NCBI GenBank assembly: GCA_963920575.1
Contig: OY986974.1
Coordinates: forward strand, 20,006,248-20,070,247
Direction: 5' to 3'
Length of the DNA: 64,000 bases
From: Narthecium ossifragum
Taxonomy: Eukaryota; Streptophyta; Magnoliopsida; Dioscoreales; Nartheciaceae
This document shows positions 1-11,119 of this stretch, piece after piece (position 1 is the first letter of the stretch; each line of letters begins with the position of its first letter). The notes beneath the pieces are model-generated. The model was not told where the DNA came from, did no database searches, and saw only the letters and a list, made by a program, of their open reading frames with translations. The position numbers were made by a program, and so were the translations under genes.

Positions 1-1501
1 TCTTGGTTACAAATTGGATCGATCCACATTTAAATGGGATCGATCCATATTTTCTTCCCAGAAAACTATGATCTTTTGCTCATCTTGGATCGATCGAAGC
101 CTACTTCGGATCGATCCAAGATCGGTGACGGTTATAAATGGACGGCTCGGATCTAATCCGAGGATCCACGACTTGGGGTCTATAAATAGGGGTTTTGGCT
201 CTAATTTGAGGATCTTTTTCTCTACTCTTGTTCCCTCCTTTCTCCAGCCTTCTTCCCCCTAAGTGTGAGAGAGAGATTGAGTGCCTCAAGGGTTGGATTT
301 TGATGGAGAAGATGGGTAAAGCCTCCTCTTCCATGGAGATCCTACCTAAGATGAGTAGCTAAATCCATCCTCCTTGGGAATTTTGTGATGTCTTAGGGTT
401 AGATCTTTGATTTCTTTATAATTCTTCATGTAATGACTCTTGTGATGATGGATTTTGTATGAATTCACATGTAATTCTTAGTTTTCTTCAATGAATGCTT
501 TATTTCTTACAAGTGTATGTAGAGAGATTACATGCTTGTTTAGTCTTTGATTCAATTGCCCAAAGAAGAGGTCATATTAGAATCATGCCTAATTCTAGGG
601 TTTGAATCATGATTCATTGAGGAATTAAATAATTGAATGGTTTCATGATAAATTCTTATATGTAATTACTTGTGAAATAGATGTTTGATAAGTGTTTGTT
701 GTAATGTCTCAAAGAGAGGTCCATGCTAGAACCATGGCCAATTCTCTTTGAGAGATTGCTTGATCTAGGGAGAGGCCATGCTAGAACCATGGCCAATTCT
801 CTTTGAGAGATTGCTTGATCTAGGGAGAGGCCATGCTAGAACCATGGCCAATTCTCCTTGATCTAGGGATAGGATCTTGAGGTGCTAGAACCACCTAAGC
901 CATAGCTATCCTATCCACTACTTGGGTGCTAGAACCATCCAAGCCTCATTCTACCCTATCTACCATTCTTATTCATGCAAAGCCTAGATCTCTAATTAAC
1001 AATAGGACCCTAAGTCGGCCATTGTTGCTAACAATAGGACCCTAGCCGGCCATTGTTGAGCCATGATCGAATTAAAGCCTTGATCATGGATCCTACCCTT
1101 GTGCTAAATGTGATGAGTTGATCCTAACCCGACATCTCATTAGCGACGAGCGATACTAATCCTATGCTCGTTGATCTCTTCTTTTGACCATCTCATTTAG
1201 AAGTCATGCATCTTGATTTATAGAGAACATCCTTAGACCCTAATTCGGATCAAAATCCCCTAGGACCTTTATCCTAATAAACCACCTTCTTTACTTGTTT
1301 TTAAAATACTTTAGTTAACTAGTTAATCAAAACCATTCAAATTTTATACAACTTTTGTAGAGATCATCTTTGTAATTCAACCATCAAATTCCCTGTGAAC
1401 TCGACCCGTACTCCTACTACCTACGTTGTAGTTAAGTAATAGCTCGGTATTTTGTTTTGTCCGCCTTTGAGATAATTAACGATGCATTTCAAGGTGAGTC
1501 A
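1..1501 (+). mobile_element. 5' LTR of Athila-type element 1, cut by the window edge
   Basis: This stretch matches 9673-11119 almost base for base, so it is the left LTR of the element whose right LTR is 9314-11119. Its first 359 or so bases lie outside the window. It ends in GTCA four bases before a tRNA-Asp primer site. It contains two pairs of GGATCGATC palindromes (16/37 and 87/108), a TATA box at 181-188, and a 55-bp tandem repeat (about 713-868) with three copies here against two in the right LTR. That copy-number change accounts for the 54-bp length difference over the shared part. Confidence 0.93.
181..188 (+). promoter_or_regulatory. LTR core promoter (TATA box)
   Basis: TATAAATA follows a short GC-richer block (GGACGGCT at about 143, then GATCTAATCCGAG) and precedes a CT-rich leader. 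The order of palindrome pairs, GGACGGCT block and TATA is what is expected of the U3/R boundary in a plant LTR. The same box lies at 9853-9860 in the right LTR. Confidence 0.75.
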
Positions 1502-1505
1502 AAAA

Positions 1506-1523
1506 TGGCGCCGTTGCCGGGGA
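1506..1523 (+). other. Primer binding site, tRNA-Asp
   Basis: TGGCGCCGTTGCCGGGGA is complementary to the 3' end of plant tRNA-Asp and is the usual primer site of Athila/Tat Ty3 elements. It starts four bases after the LTR end. The same site recurs at 25854 in the second Athila-type element. Confidence 0.93.
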
Positions 1524-1747
1524 ATTAGATTAGTTGAATTACTCGATCGATATAACTCTTTACAATTAGATTGTTTTTGATTTCTCATATTATAAAACAA
1601 CAAAAAGAATTTTTCTTACATAGCTATTTCTTTGCATTGGTAGGTGAAACTTCCGAGTGGCGAAGCAAATCATCTACGGATCAAGACCAAAGAGTTCTTG
1701 GACCAGCCCACTGTAAAGTATCTCTAACTTTGTGTGGTCTTTTGTGA

Positions 1748-4700
1748 ATGAATGAAAGTGATCCTGAATTAGATATTACTTTACAAGCATACTTAGACTC
1801 TAGAACATCTTTGCGCACACAAAATTCTATAGCTATGGAAAACGGACATCATCCTAACGGGGATAGTGTCAACCAAGATCCCATTAATGGAGATCGTAAG
1901 AGTATGAAAGACTATTATGTTCCTTCTAATTTTGCTCCTATGTCGGGCATCCAACAACCTATTATACATGCTGCCCATTATGAGTTCAAACCCCAATTTC
2001 TTCAATATCTTCCAAATTTTCATGGTTTACTTAATGAAGACCCTTACACTTATCTCGAAGAATTCTTTGAAAAGAGTTCTACGGTTAAAATTCCCAATTT
2101 ACCCGAAGATGCTATGAAATTAAAATTGTTTTCATTTACTTTGAAAGGTAAAGCCAAGTATTGGCTTGGATCTTTAGAAACTCAAATAATTACTACATGG
2201 GAGCAATTACAAAGTGCTTTCTTAGAGAAATTTTACCCTATAGCCAAGACCCATGCCATGAGAACTCAAATAGCTACATTTCGTCAATTAGATGACGAAC
2301 CATTCCATGATGCTTGGGATCGGTTTAGGGAACTTCTAAGGAAATGTCCTCATCACCAAATTCCAAAATGGTCTCTTGTAGACTATTTTTATAATGGCCT
2401 TAAATTACGCCACCAACAAGATGTTGATACGGCTTGTGGTGGGGTATTCATGACCAATCCTTATGAGGATTCTTGGGTATTATTTGGTAAACTTGCTATA
2501 AATTCACAAAATCATGCATTTACATCTAGGAATGTCATAGAGAGTAATACTAAAGAACAATCTCATCCTAGGGGAGTCCTAGAGCTATCCGATGCTACAC
2601 GAGTAGCACAACAAATTGATGCATTAAATAAGAAATTTGATCAAGTCCTTGCTTATTCTTTGAATCAAATTCCTAATAATTCTTCATCACCAAATTACCC
2701 ATCTACTCCTTCTCCTTCTTTGCCGAATTTTTCTCCTTCTCCACCATCGGGGGAGTTATGTTTTCTTTGTTCTACACCGGGGCATAATGTGACCGATTGT
2801 CACTTAGCTCATGATTACCCCGAACTTGTCCAAGAACATATTAATGCAATCTATGGGCAATCTAAGCCCAATTATAATCCATACTCCAACACATATAATC
2901 CCGGACTTAGAGATCATTCTAATTTCTCATGGAGGAATCCCGGACAACCAATGCCACCATATAATCCAAGACCTCCACCAATAAATAATAATAATTCAAA
3001 TTACCCTCAAAAACCACATTTTCCTCCACCATCTCAACATCAAGGTCCTTATCAATCACAACCACCTCAACCACATTATCCTTCACCTCATGCACCAAAT
3101 TATGGTCAACCATCTTATCAACTATTATCACATTATCAACCACGACCACCTACATATCAAGCACCTCCGCAAGCTACACAAGCACCTAAAAATGTTTCTC
3201 TTGAAGAAAAACTTCTTAAAGCATTGGATTCTTTTGAATCAAGTACCCAATTATTGCATTCTCATTCTTAATCTATTTCTAAACTTGTAATGCAAATGGG
3301 TCAAATTGCTAATGCTTTAGCAAGAAGAGAGGAGGGTCAACTCCCAAGTCAACCGGTCATGAATCCTAAAAGACAACATTTTGTTGAGCCTACACTTGAA
3401 GAGGTTCGAGCGGTAACCTCTCTTCGAAGTGGTAGGACTTATCCAAATGTTGATATGCCTAAAGATGTAGAAGATAAGCATGACCATGCATCTCCACATA
3501 TTGTTCATGATTCTCACACATCTTGTAAACCGTCATCATCTAATCCTATTGATTCAACACCATTAGTGAATGAGCCACCTATTAGAAATTATATTCCAAA
3601 AGCTCCATTTCCTTCGGCTCTTATCAATCCATCATCATCTCCCTTTGGAAATCATAAGCTAGAAGATATGATGGAAATTTTTAAGAAAGTTCAAATTAAT
3701 CTTCCTCTACTTGATGCTATCAAGCAAATACCTTCATATGCCAAATTTCTTAAAGAATTGTGTACTCACAAACGTCAAGCTCGATCTCATGTGTCAAAGA
3801 AAGTACTTTTAACCGAGCAAGTGAGTTCAATTCTTAAATTTGACACTCCTCCTAAACTCAAGGATCCTGGAACACCAACCATTTCATGCATTATAGGGGA
3901 TAAGTTGATTGAAAATGCCTTACTTGATTTAGGAGCAAGTGTAAATCTTTTACCCTATTCTATATATTGTGAATATGGAATTGGAGAACTTCAACCAACG
4001 GGGATGCAACTTCAACTTGCCGATAGGTCAATTAAAAAACCTAGGGGTATAGTTGAAGATGTGTTGGTAAAAGTGGAGCAAGTCGTATTTCCGGTGGACT
4101 TTGTCGTTCTTGACATGGAACCCGGAATGAAACACAAAACGACCGTGCCAATCATTTTAGATCGACCATTCCTAGCCACCGCTAATGCTTTGATCAATTG
4201 TAGGAATGGAGAGATGACCGTTACTTTTGGTAATATGGAAATGCGATTGAATATATTCTATACTTCTAAGTTTCCATTTGATAACAATGATTGTTTCATG
4301 ATTGATAAGTGTAGGAGTGATGCATGTGATATTGCGTTGCCGGTTTATGAGGCATTTTATGAAGTGATGCCTAACTTTGATGATGATGCATATGATATTG
4401 CTTTACCGGTGTATCAAACTTTTTATGAGGATATGGCTAACATTGATAAGGAATTATGCTATATTGATTTGCCGGTTTATGAAGCCTTTTACGAAGACAT
4501 ATCTACTTTGAATAATAATGAAGGTAATATGAATTTACCAGTGTATGAAGTATTTCAGGACAATACTCCGAATTTTGATGAAATATTGTGTGAAAATAGT
4601 GTGCCGATTTTTGATGCCTTGCATGGGGGCTATGATGAGCAAAATAATTTAGACAAGTTTTGTGTTATCCCATGGTGGAGGCATCCATGGGAGTGTTCAT

Positions 4701-4993
4701 CTACTACAATTTATATTCCAACATTGCACACTACGATGTCATCTCCAATTTTGGATCTCAAGCCATTTTCTTTGATATTGCATAAACTCTTCGGACCAAA
4801 TATTTCCCTTGATCGAGATCTTAACTTATCTTGTGCCAACATTGGAAAAATGTTACAATGGTTTGTTTTGATAAATACTTTATATGATCATTGGCACGTG
4901 AGTAAAACCATCCGGAAATGGCTTTTATCAAGGCTTGGTAAATGCGTCTATCAATTAGATAGAGCATCTTATATACTCAAAAACTTGTTTTGA
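1748..4993 (+). pseudogene. Athila gag-protease ORF with one in-frame stop
   Basis: This is the structural polyprotein of a Ty3/Athila element. Residues about 90-200 form a retrotransposon gag domain (KGKAKYWLGSL, then LEKFYP). A proline/asparagine-rich stretch with a CX2C zinc-knuckle start (CFLCSTPGHN) follows. The frame is closed by TAA at 3269-3271 and continues in the same frame from 3272, so the two open stretches (1748-3271 and 3290-4993) are one ORF. The second half has an aspartic protease core with DLGASVNLLPYS at about 3925. After the protease comes a repeated LPVYEAFYED-like module (4325-4620) and an unrecognised C-terminus. No reverse transcriptase follows. A single TAA could be decay or a readthrough site; decay is simpler because the accessory ORF also carries one stop. 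Confidence 0.88.
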
Positions 4994-4998
4994 GTCTA

Positions 4999-5040
4999 GC
5001 TAAAGACGTTAAACGTAGCGCTTGTTGGGAGGCAACCCAA
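4999..5040 (+). other. Conserved Athila-family post-ORF motif
   Basis: Just after the gag-protease stop the sequence reads TAAAGACGTTAAA, then GCGCTTGTTGGGAGGC and AACCC. I recall this block as recurrent downstream of coding regions in plant Athila/Tat and related non-autonomous elements. Its role is not known to me. It marks the end of the first coding block. Confidence 0.5.
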
Positions 5041-5379
5041 CTTTTATTACTTGCATAATTGCTTGTTGTCATATGTTTGATTGAATGCATGCATAGTTCA
5101 TTTTTTTGTATGCTTGATTGTTTGTTCTTGTTTTGTAGTGGTTTTAATTCTGTAAATTTCATTGTTGTTTGAGTAGAAATTGGATATATGTTTGATCTTG
5201 AGTCAATACATGTGTGAGTTATAATGGTGGTTGTAATGATCTGATATTCATGAATGATTGAGAATTGAGGTGAAATAGAAGTTAGAATTCATTTTGGAGT
5301 GAAATCTTGTATTTTTATACAAGTTTTTCTTGTATAAAAATACAAGTTTTAGGGTGCTTTAAAAGTCGCGCTCCAGGGT
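5041..5379 (+). other. Internal non-coding spacer of Athila element 1
   Basis: AT-rich spacer without a supported ORF. It contains a short direct repeat of the form TACAAGTTTT(T/A) around 5320-5350 and leads into the palindrome array. Confidence 0.5.
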
Positions 5380-5790
5380 GGATCGATCCACATTTACTTG
5401 GGATCGATCCACAAACACACGTTGGATCGATCCAAATCCTTAATGGATCGATCCAAAACGGTCTTTCAGGATATACGTTCTGTCACCGGTTGGATCGATT
5501 CACATTTAATTTGGATCGATCCACATTTATCTTTCAGGGAGCACAATACTTGGTGGGTCAATTTGGATCGATCCAAATTATCCTGGATCGATCCGGAACC
5601 GTGTGTTCGGATCGATACAAACCCTTGTTTGGATCGATCCAACATGACCTCCAAAAAGGGCCGTTCTGTCACCATTTGGATCGATCCTTGTCTAATTGGG
5701 ATCGATTCAGATCTTTGCCACGTCACTCAAGTCACCATTGCGATCATGACACGTGTTTGGGATCAATCCAACTCCTTATTGGATCGATCC
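5380..5790 (+). repeat. Internal array of paired GGATCGATCC palindromes
   Basis: GGATCGATCC or one-base variants start at 5380/5401, 5424/5445, 5492/5513, 5565/5585, 5609/5631, 5678/5699 and 5760/5781. That is seven pairs, each with 20-22 bp between the two members. The sequence between palindromes is poorly conserved while the palindromes are. The array ends about 180 bp before the ATG of the accessory ORF. The same paired arrangement is in this element's LTR. Open frames through this region are by-products of the repeat. Confidence 0.9.
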
Positions 5791-5967
5791 AATTTCCACT
5801 AAAAACACACTTAAAGGCTTTGGTGCGTCAGTTAGGGCATTTCTCGCCCATTTCCTCCTCCAACGCTCTTTCGTCTCTCTTCTCATTTCTCACATCTCCG
5901 GCGATTACCGTCGGTCCTAGCCACCAGTGCTTCTCCACCACACATCCACCCGTCATCCTAGCTTCCA

Positions 5968-7319
5968 TGAGGCCAAAGAAGAAGCTTGTAGCCAAGAAGA
6001 CGCCGGAGAAGAAACGGGGTGCTCCGGGTGCTTCTTCCTCAGCAGGAGTGTCTGGTTCTTCTCCACCACCTCCTCAATCCCCAAGCAAGCGTAGCCGAGC
6101 TTCAGAGCCAAAGACCACTGGTGATGTTGTTCTTGACCTTTGGAAAAACCGTGGTTTTGAATTTGAATTCAAATTTGATATTCCTTTCTTCCGCAATCAT
6201 GCACAGTCCATAGCGTCCATTCGTCTATTGGAGCAACACCAGGCTTTAGGGCTTTGCTCACCAAGTAGAATCATTTATCCTAGGTTAATCCGGCTTTTCT
6301 ATCAAAATCTGGAAATTATTCCACCAGAGTCAGCTAAGGATACGAATTGCCCAGGGTTTACATCTCAAATTTTGGGTCATCCTGTAGTTTTCATAGGTAA
6401 AACCATCAGTAAAATTTTAGATATCCCTATAGCATCCCCTGCTACCCGTTATGATGCCACCGTTCGAAAATGGGTTGCGTCTGAAATCGTTCCAGTGGGA
6501 GCGTACACTGGCGAGATTTTTCGACGCGAACTAGATGAACAATTGTGGTTCATCGATGATGTTCTACGTCGTAATGTTTTTCAGACAGCTCACCCTCAAC
6601 GCTGCATAGGTGATTGGTTATGGGTTTTGTGGTGTCTCCTGTAGAATGTTTCCATTCCTTTTCCATCCCTAATTCTCAATGACATGGAATATTTTCATAA
6701 AAATGCTGATAACAAGAATAAGACAAAGCCATTTCCACACCCTTGTCTCATCTCTGCTTTCCTTGTGCGTCAACCTTGGTTTCCTGCTGATGAGCCTAGT
6801 ATGGAGGCCCCATCCTCATCCTTCTTTGGCGAAAGTACCTGGAGCAAGGTCATTTCTAAAATGGCTAAAGCTCAACAGGAAATTGCCTCCATTCTAGCTA
6901 GGAGGCAGCTTGCTCCACTAGTTGATCCTCAACCTGGCTCATCTACTCCTCATCCACCTTCAGTTCCTCAGCCTCCATCCTCCCCTCAGCCTGCTCCACA
7001 GGATCCACCACTTTCAGAGGATGATTCAACCTCTGAGTTAGAGGATCTTTGCCTCACAATGAATGCAAGATTGGAAGAGGTTGATCACTCCTTGAGTGCT
7101 ATCAAGACGGATTTGCACTATTATCAGCAGGATACAAAACATGAACTGCGGACGATACTCGCCTATTTGGCGAAGATGTGCCCGGTAGGACCAGCTACAG
7201 TTTCCACCTCCACGCAGACGGAAGATGTCAGCACTCTACCGGCGGACCAGCCAGTTGTGGACACCTCCATCCCAGCAGCCGGGCAGTCGGATCAGCCGGA
7301 GGAGACCACGAGTGGATAG
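5968..7319 (+). pseudogene. Athila accessory ORF, one in-frame stop
   Basis: The ORF starts MRPKKKLVAKK, a basic, likely nuclear-targeting N-terminus, followed by a Ser/Pro-rich linker. A globular region (codons about 50-260, e.g. FYQNLEIIPPESA and NHAQSIASIRLL) resembles the plant-transposon-protein domain found in Athila ORF products (Transposase_32-like, from memory). A TAG at 6642-6644 interrupts the frame, and ATG 6684 downstream is in the same frame. The C-terminal part is Pro/Ser-rich and ends DQPEETTSG. The ORF sits where reverse transcriptase, RNase H and integrase would be in an autonomous element, right after the internal palindrome array. No signal peptide or clear membrane segment is visible, so an envelope role is not supported. 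Confidence 0.6.
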
Positions 7320-9297
7320 TTGCTGTGGTTGTAGCTTTATTGATGATAATGACATTCACTGGAATTGTAATTTTTTGGGGTGTTGTTAATGCTTGGGCAT
7401 GGTGACATTTTTAAGTTCATGATGCCATGGTTGGTTGTAAAGGAGACTTCTTTTTGATTATATGATACATAGTCGGATGAATGGCTTGATCTATTCACTT
7501 GCTGGTTGTTATTCTAATGGTTGTATTGTGTTAATGATAATTTGGACCTTGTGATGGTTGTTATTTTGATTGGTGTATTGTGGATAGTTGGATGGTTATA
7601 TAAATGAGAGTAGCATTAATCTTTGTAGTGAACTGATAGCAATATCTATTAAACATGTATGAATGGTATGTTTTGTTATAATTGTGGTTGAGGGTGTACC
7701 TCTGTATGGTTGTTGTTTGTCACAGGGTATACGTCATTCCAATATCTACTATATACAAAGGAGGTGCTGTCCAATTTTTTTTTCAGGACATTGGACCAAG
7801 CAATTCATGCTCTACACCCTATATTTCACACATTTCTTTACTTACCTCATTTCTTTACATTTATTCATAAATTCCTATGTCTCACACATGTGCATTTTTC
7901 CTTGCAAGATTGAAAGCCCTATCTCAAACAACAATCCAGGTTATCTCTTTCATTATCCTTCAATCGTGCTTGAGGACAATCCCGTTTAATTTGGGGGGTA
8001 TGCATTACACGCATGATAACATATTTTACACTTCAAATGCGAAATATGTGAAAAATTCAACTCTAGTACCCTTCATGGATGATTGTTGTATGATATATTC
8101 GAAACTTCACATAGTTATAAGGATTTGCTAATCATGATTTGGATATTATTGTTCATCTACTTTAACTCGCTTGATACATGTTAAAGTTGGTTGAGTAATT
8201 CATCATCATTTTATATTCGCACACTTATGAGGGGTTGATTAGTCAAATTGAGTTTGGTACCTTGAATGATTAAGAAGTCGAAGGTAGGAAGCATGTTTTG
8301 CTTAATCAAAAATGGCAATGCTCGTGTAGTGAAATCCGAAAGCTTAGTAACCGGGCAATGTGCGTAACAACGTATATTGTTCGCGTCAAACGGCCTAGGA
8401 ATGAAAAAAATATGTGTGTTGACTAGTTATAATTTGTAGCCTTTTGGGTTCGAGCAATTAAGTCCGAGGGGTGCTTTATCACTCAATGCCCTAAAGCCAA
8501 TTGGTTTGGGAGCTATTGACCCAAAGCTAGTTACAAGGACCCAAAAGAAAGCTTAAGGGATTATGACATTGCACGGTCGCACACTAATTAAAAAAATAAG
8601 AGAAAAAGGAAAAGAATATGTGTGATGACTAGTTATAATTTGTAGCCTTTTGAGTTCGAGCAATTAAGTCCGAGGGGTGCTTTATCACCCAATGCCCTAA
8701 AGCAAATTATTTTGGGAGCCATTGACCCAAAGCTCGTTACAAGGACCCAAAAGAAAGCTTAAGGGATTATGACATTGCACAATCGCACACTAATTGAGAA
8801 AAGTATAAAGAGCAACCATGTTATATTTTAGCAAACATGTGAAATACTTGAGATGACTGAATCAGATTGGGCCTTACTTGGTTGATTTTGAAAACCCCAA
8901 ATATGTGTGCGGTAACATCTTACACTTGGATTTCTTGACTATACTATAATAGTACTAAGTGCTTTAAAGTCCTTGAAGGGTAATAACCATAGCTTGATTA
9001 GCATATTTCTTATATTTGTGTGATTTGAAGAATATCATTATGCACATGATTCTATTATTTGACATTTGAGTAAATCTAGATCACATATGAATTGATGTCT
9101 TGTATCTTGACATTTCAATTGTAAATGAGATGTTTGTGGGTATCATCACTGTAAACCCTCACGAGACAACACTCGTCCTCTAGGGTAAACCTAGGGGTTT
9201 AACGGCTTGTTGCACATGCTAAGTGCAATCGTGAGTCCTACGAAAGTGGCTAGATAGATTTTATTTTTCTTTTTGCTTTGCTCGAGGACTAGCAAAG
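7320..9297 (+). other. Long 3' non-coding part of Athila element 1
   Basis: About 2 kb between the accessory ORF stop and the polypurine tract. The short open frames here (for example 7663-7989) lack domain features and look accidental. The main structure is a two-copy tandem repeat (8411-8810). Confidence 0.6.
8411..8810 (+). repeat. Two-copy 206-bp tandem repeat
   Basis: The unit starting TATGTGTGTTGACTAG at 8411 recurs as TATGTGTGATGACTAG at 8617. It continues through a shared block about TTTGTAGCC, ATTAAGTCCGAGG and GGACCCAAAAGAAAGC to ACACTAATT. The copies differ at scattered bases only, so the duplication is fairly recent. No coding function is apparent. Confidence 0.85.
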
Positions 9298-9313
9298 TTC
9301 AAGTTGGGTGGTG
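9298..9313 (+). other. Polypurine tract of Athila element 1
   Basis: TTCAAGTTGGGTGGTG directly precedes the LTR start TGATAAG at 9314. Its position and purine bias fit the plus-strand primer. It is interrupted by pyrimidines, as is common in this family. Confidence 0.6.
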
Positions 9314-9482
9314 TGATAAGTCACAAAATATACATAATTCACCCATTCAACTGGGCTTTGTTAGCTCTCAAGCAATGCATTTTTAATATCTTTTTGTATG
9401 GTTTCAGGTACGAGAGCTTACATAGAGAGTTGGATTGATTTCAAGCCAAAAAGACATCATTTATTCAAATTCAGCTTAATTT

Positions 9483-9790
9483 GGATCGATCCGGACATTT
9501 TGGATCGATCCCGACCCTTTTTCCAGAAAGCCATACTTTTTATTCCATGTTGGATCGATCCAGATTCTTAATGGATCGATCCCAATATCTTCTCCTAGAG
9601 AACTTGGTACAAAATGGATCGATCCAAACCGTCATGGGATCGATCCATATTTCTTGTCCCAAGAGCACTTATTCTTGGTTACAAATTGGATCGATCCACA
9701 TTTAAATGGGATCGATCCATATTTTCTTCCCAGAAAGCTATGATCTTTTGCTCATCTTGGATCGATCAAAGCCTACTTCGGATCGATCCA
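9483..9790 (+). repeat. LTR array of paired GGATCGATCC palindromes
   Basis: Palindromes begin at 9483/9502, 9552/9573, 9616/9638, 9688/9709 and 9759/9780. Spacing within pairs is 19-22 bp; pair-to-pair periods are 69, 64, 72 and 71 bp. The bases between pairs differ from unit to unit while the 8-10-bp palindromes persist. The array lies 60-370 bp upstream of the TATA box, so it is in U3. Confidence 0.92.
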
Positions 9791-9852
9791 AGATCGGTGA
9801 CGGTTATAAATGGACGGCTCGGATCTAATCCGAGGATCCACGACTTGGGGTC

Positions 9853-9860
9853 TATAAATA
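9853..9860 (+). promoter_or_regulatory. LTR TATA box
   Basis: TATAAATA, the right-LTR copy of the box at 181. It is preceded by GGACGGCT and GATCTAATCCGAG and followed by a CT-rich leader. Confidence 0.75.
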
Positions 9861-11119
9861 GGAGTTTTGGCTCTAATTTGAGGATCTTTTTCTCTACTCT
9901 TGTTCCCTCCTTTCTCCAGCCTTCTTCCCCCTAAGTGTGAGAGAGAGATTGAGTGCTTCAAGGGTTGGATTTTGATGGAGAAGATGGGTAAAGCCTCCTC
10001 TTCCATGGAGATCCTACCTAAGATGAGTAGCTAAATCCATTCTCCTTGGGAATTTTGTGATGTCTTAGGGTTAGATCTTTGATTTCTTTATAATTCTTCA
10101 TGTAATGACTCTTGTGATGATGGATTTTGTATGAATTCACATGTAATTCTTAGTTTTCTTCAATGAATGCTTTATTTCTTACAAGTGTATGTAGAGAGAT
10201 TACATGCTTGTTTAGTCTTTGATTCAATTCCCCAAAGAAGAGGTCATATTAGAATCATGCCTAATTCTAGGGTTTGAATCATGATTCATTGAGGAATTAA
10301 ATAATTGAATGGTTTCATGATAAATTCTTATATGTAATTACTTGTGAAATAGATGTTTGATAGGTGTTTGTTGTAATGTCTCAAAGAGAGGTCCATGCTA
10401 GAACCATGGCCAATTCTCTTTGAGAGATTCCTTGATCTAGAAAGAGACCATGCTAGAACCATGGCAAATTCTCCTTGATCTAGGGATAAGGATCTTGAGG
10501 TGCTAGAACCACCCAAGCCATAGCTATCCTATCCACTACTTGGGTGCTAGAACCATCCAAGCCTCATTCTACCCTATCTACCATTCTTATTCATGCAAAG
10601 CCTAGATCTATAATTAACAATAGGACCCTAAGCCGGCCATTGTTGCTAACAATAGGACCCTAGCCGGCCATTGTTGAGCCATGATCGAATTAAAGCCTTG
10701 ATCATGGATCCTACCCTTGTGCTAAATGTGATGAGTTGATCCTAACCCGACATCTCATTAGCGACGAGCGATACTAATCCTATGCTCGTTGATCTCTTCT
10801 TTTGACCATCTCATTTAGAAGTCATGCATCTTGATTTATAGAAAACATCCTTAGACCCTAATTCGGATCAAAATCCCCTAGGACCTTTATCCTAATAAAC
10901 CACCTTCTTTACTTGTTTTTAAAATACTTTAGTTAACTAGTTAATCAAAACCATTCAAATTTTATACAACTTTTGTAGAGATCATCTTTGTAATTCAACC
11001 ATCAAATTCCCTGTGGACTCGACCCGTACTCCTACTACCTAAGTTGTAGTTAAGTAATAGTTTGGTATTTTGTTTTGTCCGCCTTTGAGATAATTAACGA
11101 CGCATTTCAAGGCGAGTCA

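Larger units (their letters stand above)
9314..11119 (+). mobile_element. 3' LTR of Athila-type element 1
   Basis: This 1,806-bp LTR runs from TGATAAGTCAC to GGCGAGTCA and matches positions 1-1501 over its last 1.45 kb. It contains the palindrome array (9483-9790), a TATA box (9853), a CT-rich leader and a 55-bp tandem repeat with two copies (10384-10486). The element has inserted into the LTR of another Ty3 element whose remaining part follows directly. The 5-bp target duplication cannot be checked because the left end is outside the window. Confidence 0.93.

Noticed and set aside
5307..5967. Long open frames through the GGATCGATCC array as an N-terminal extension of the accessory ORF
   Set aside because: The frames are open on both strands only because the repeat lacks stops; the real ORF has a natural start at 5968 after the array.
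9483..9790. CRISPR-like array because of regularly spaced palindromic repeats
   Set aside because: Plant nuclear DNA, repeats only 8-10 bp, no cas genes, and the units lie in an LTR promoter.
9481..9934. Proteins encoded in the LTR palindrome array (also 14-334)
   Set aside because: They consist of the translated repeat (GSI and DRS words) plus leader sequence and upstream promoter elements; no protein feature.
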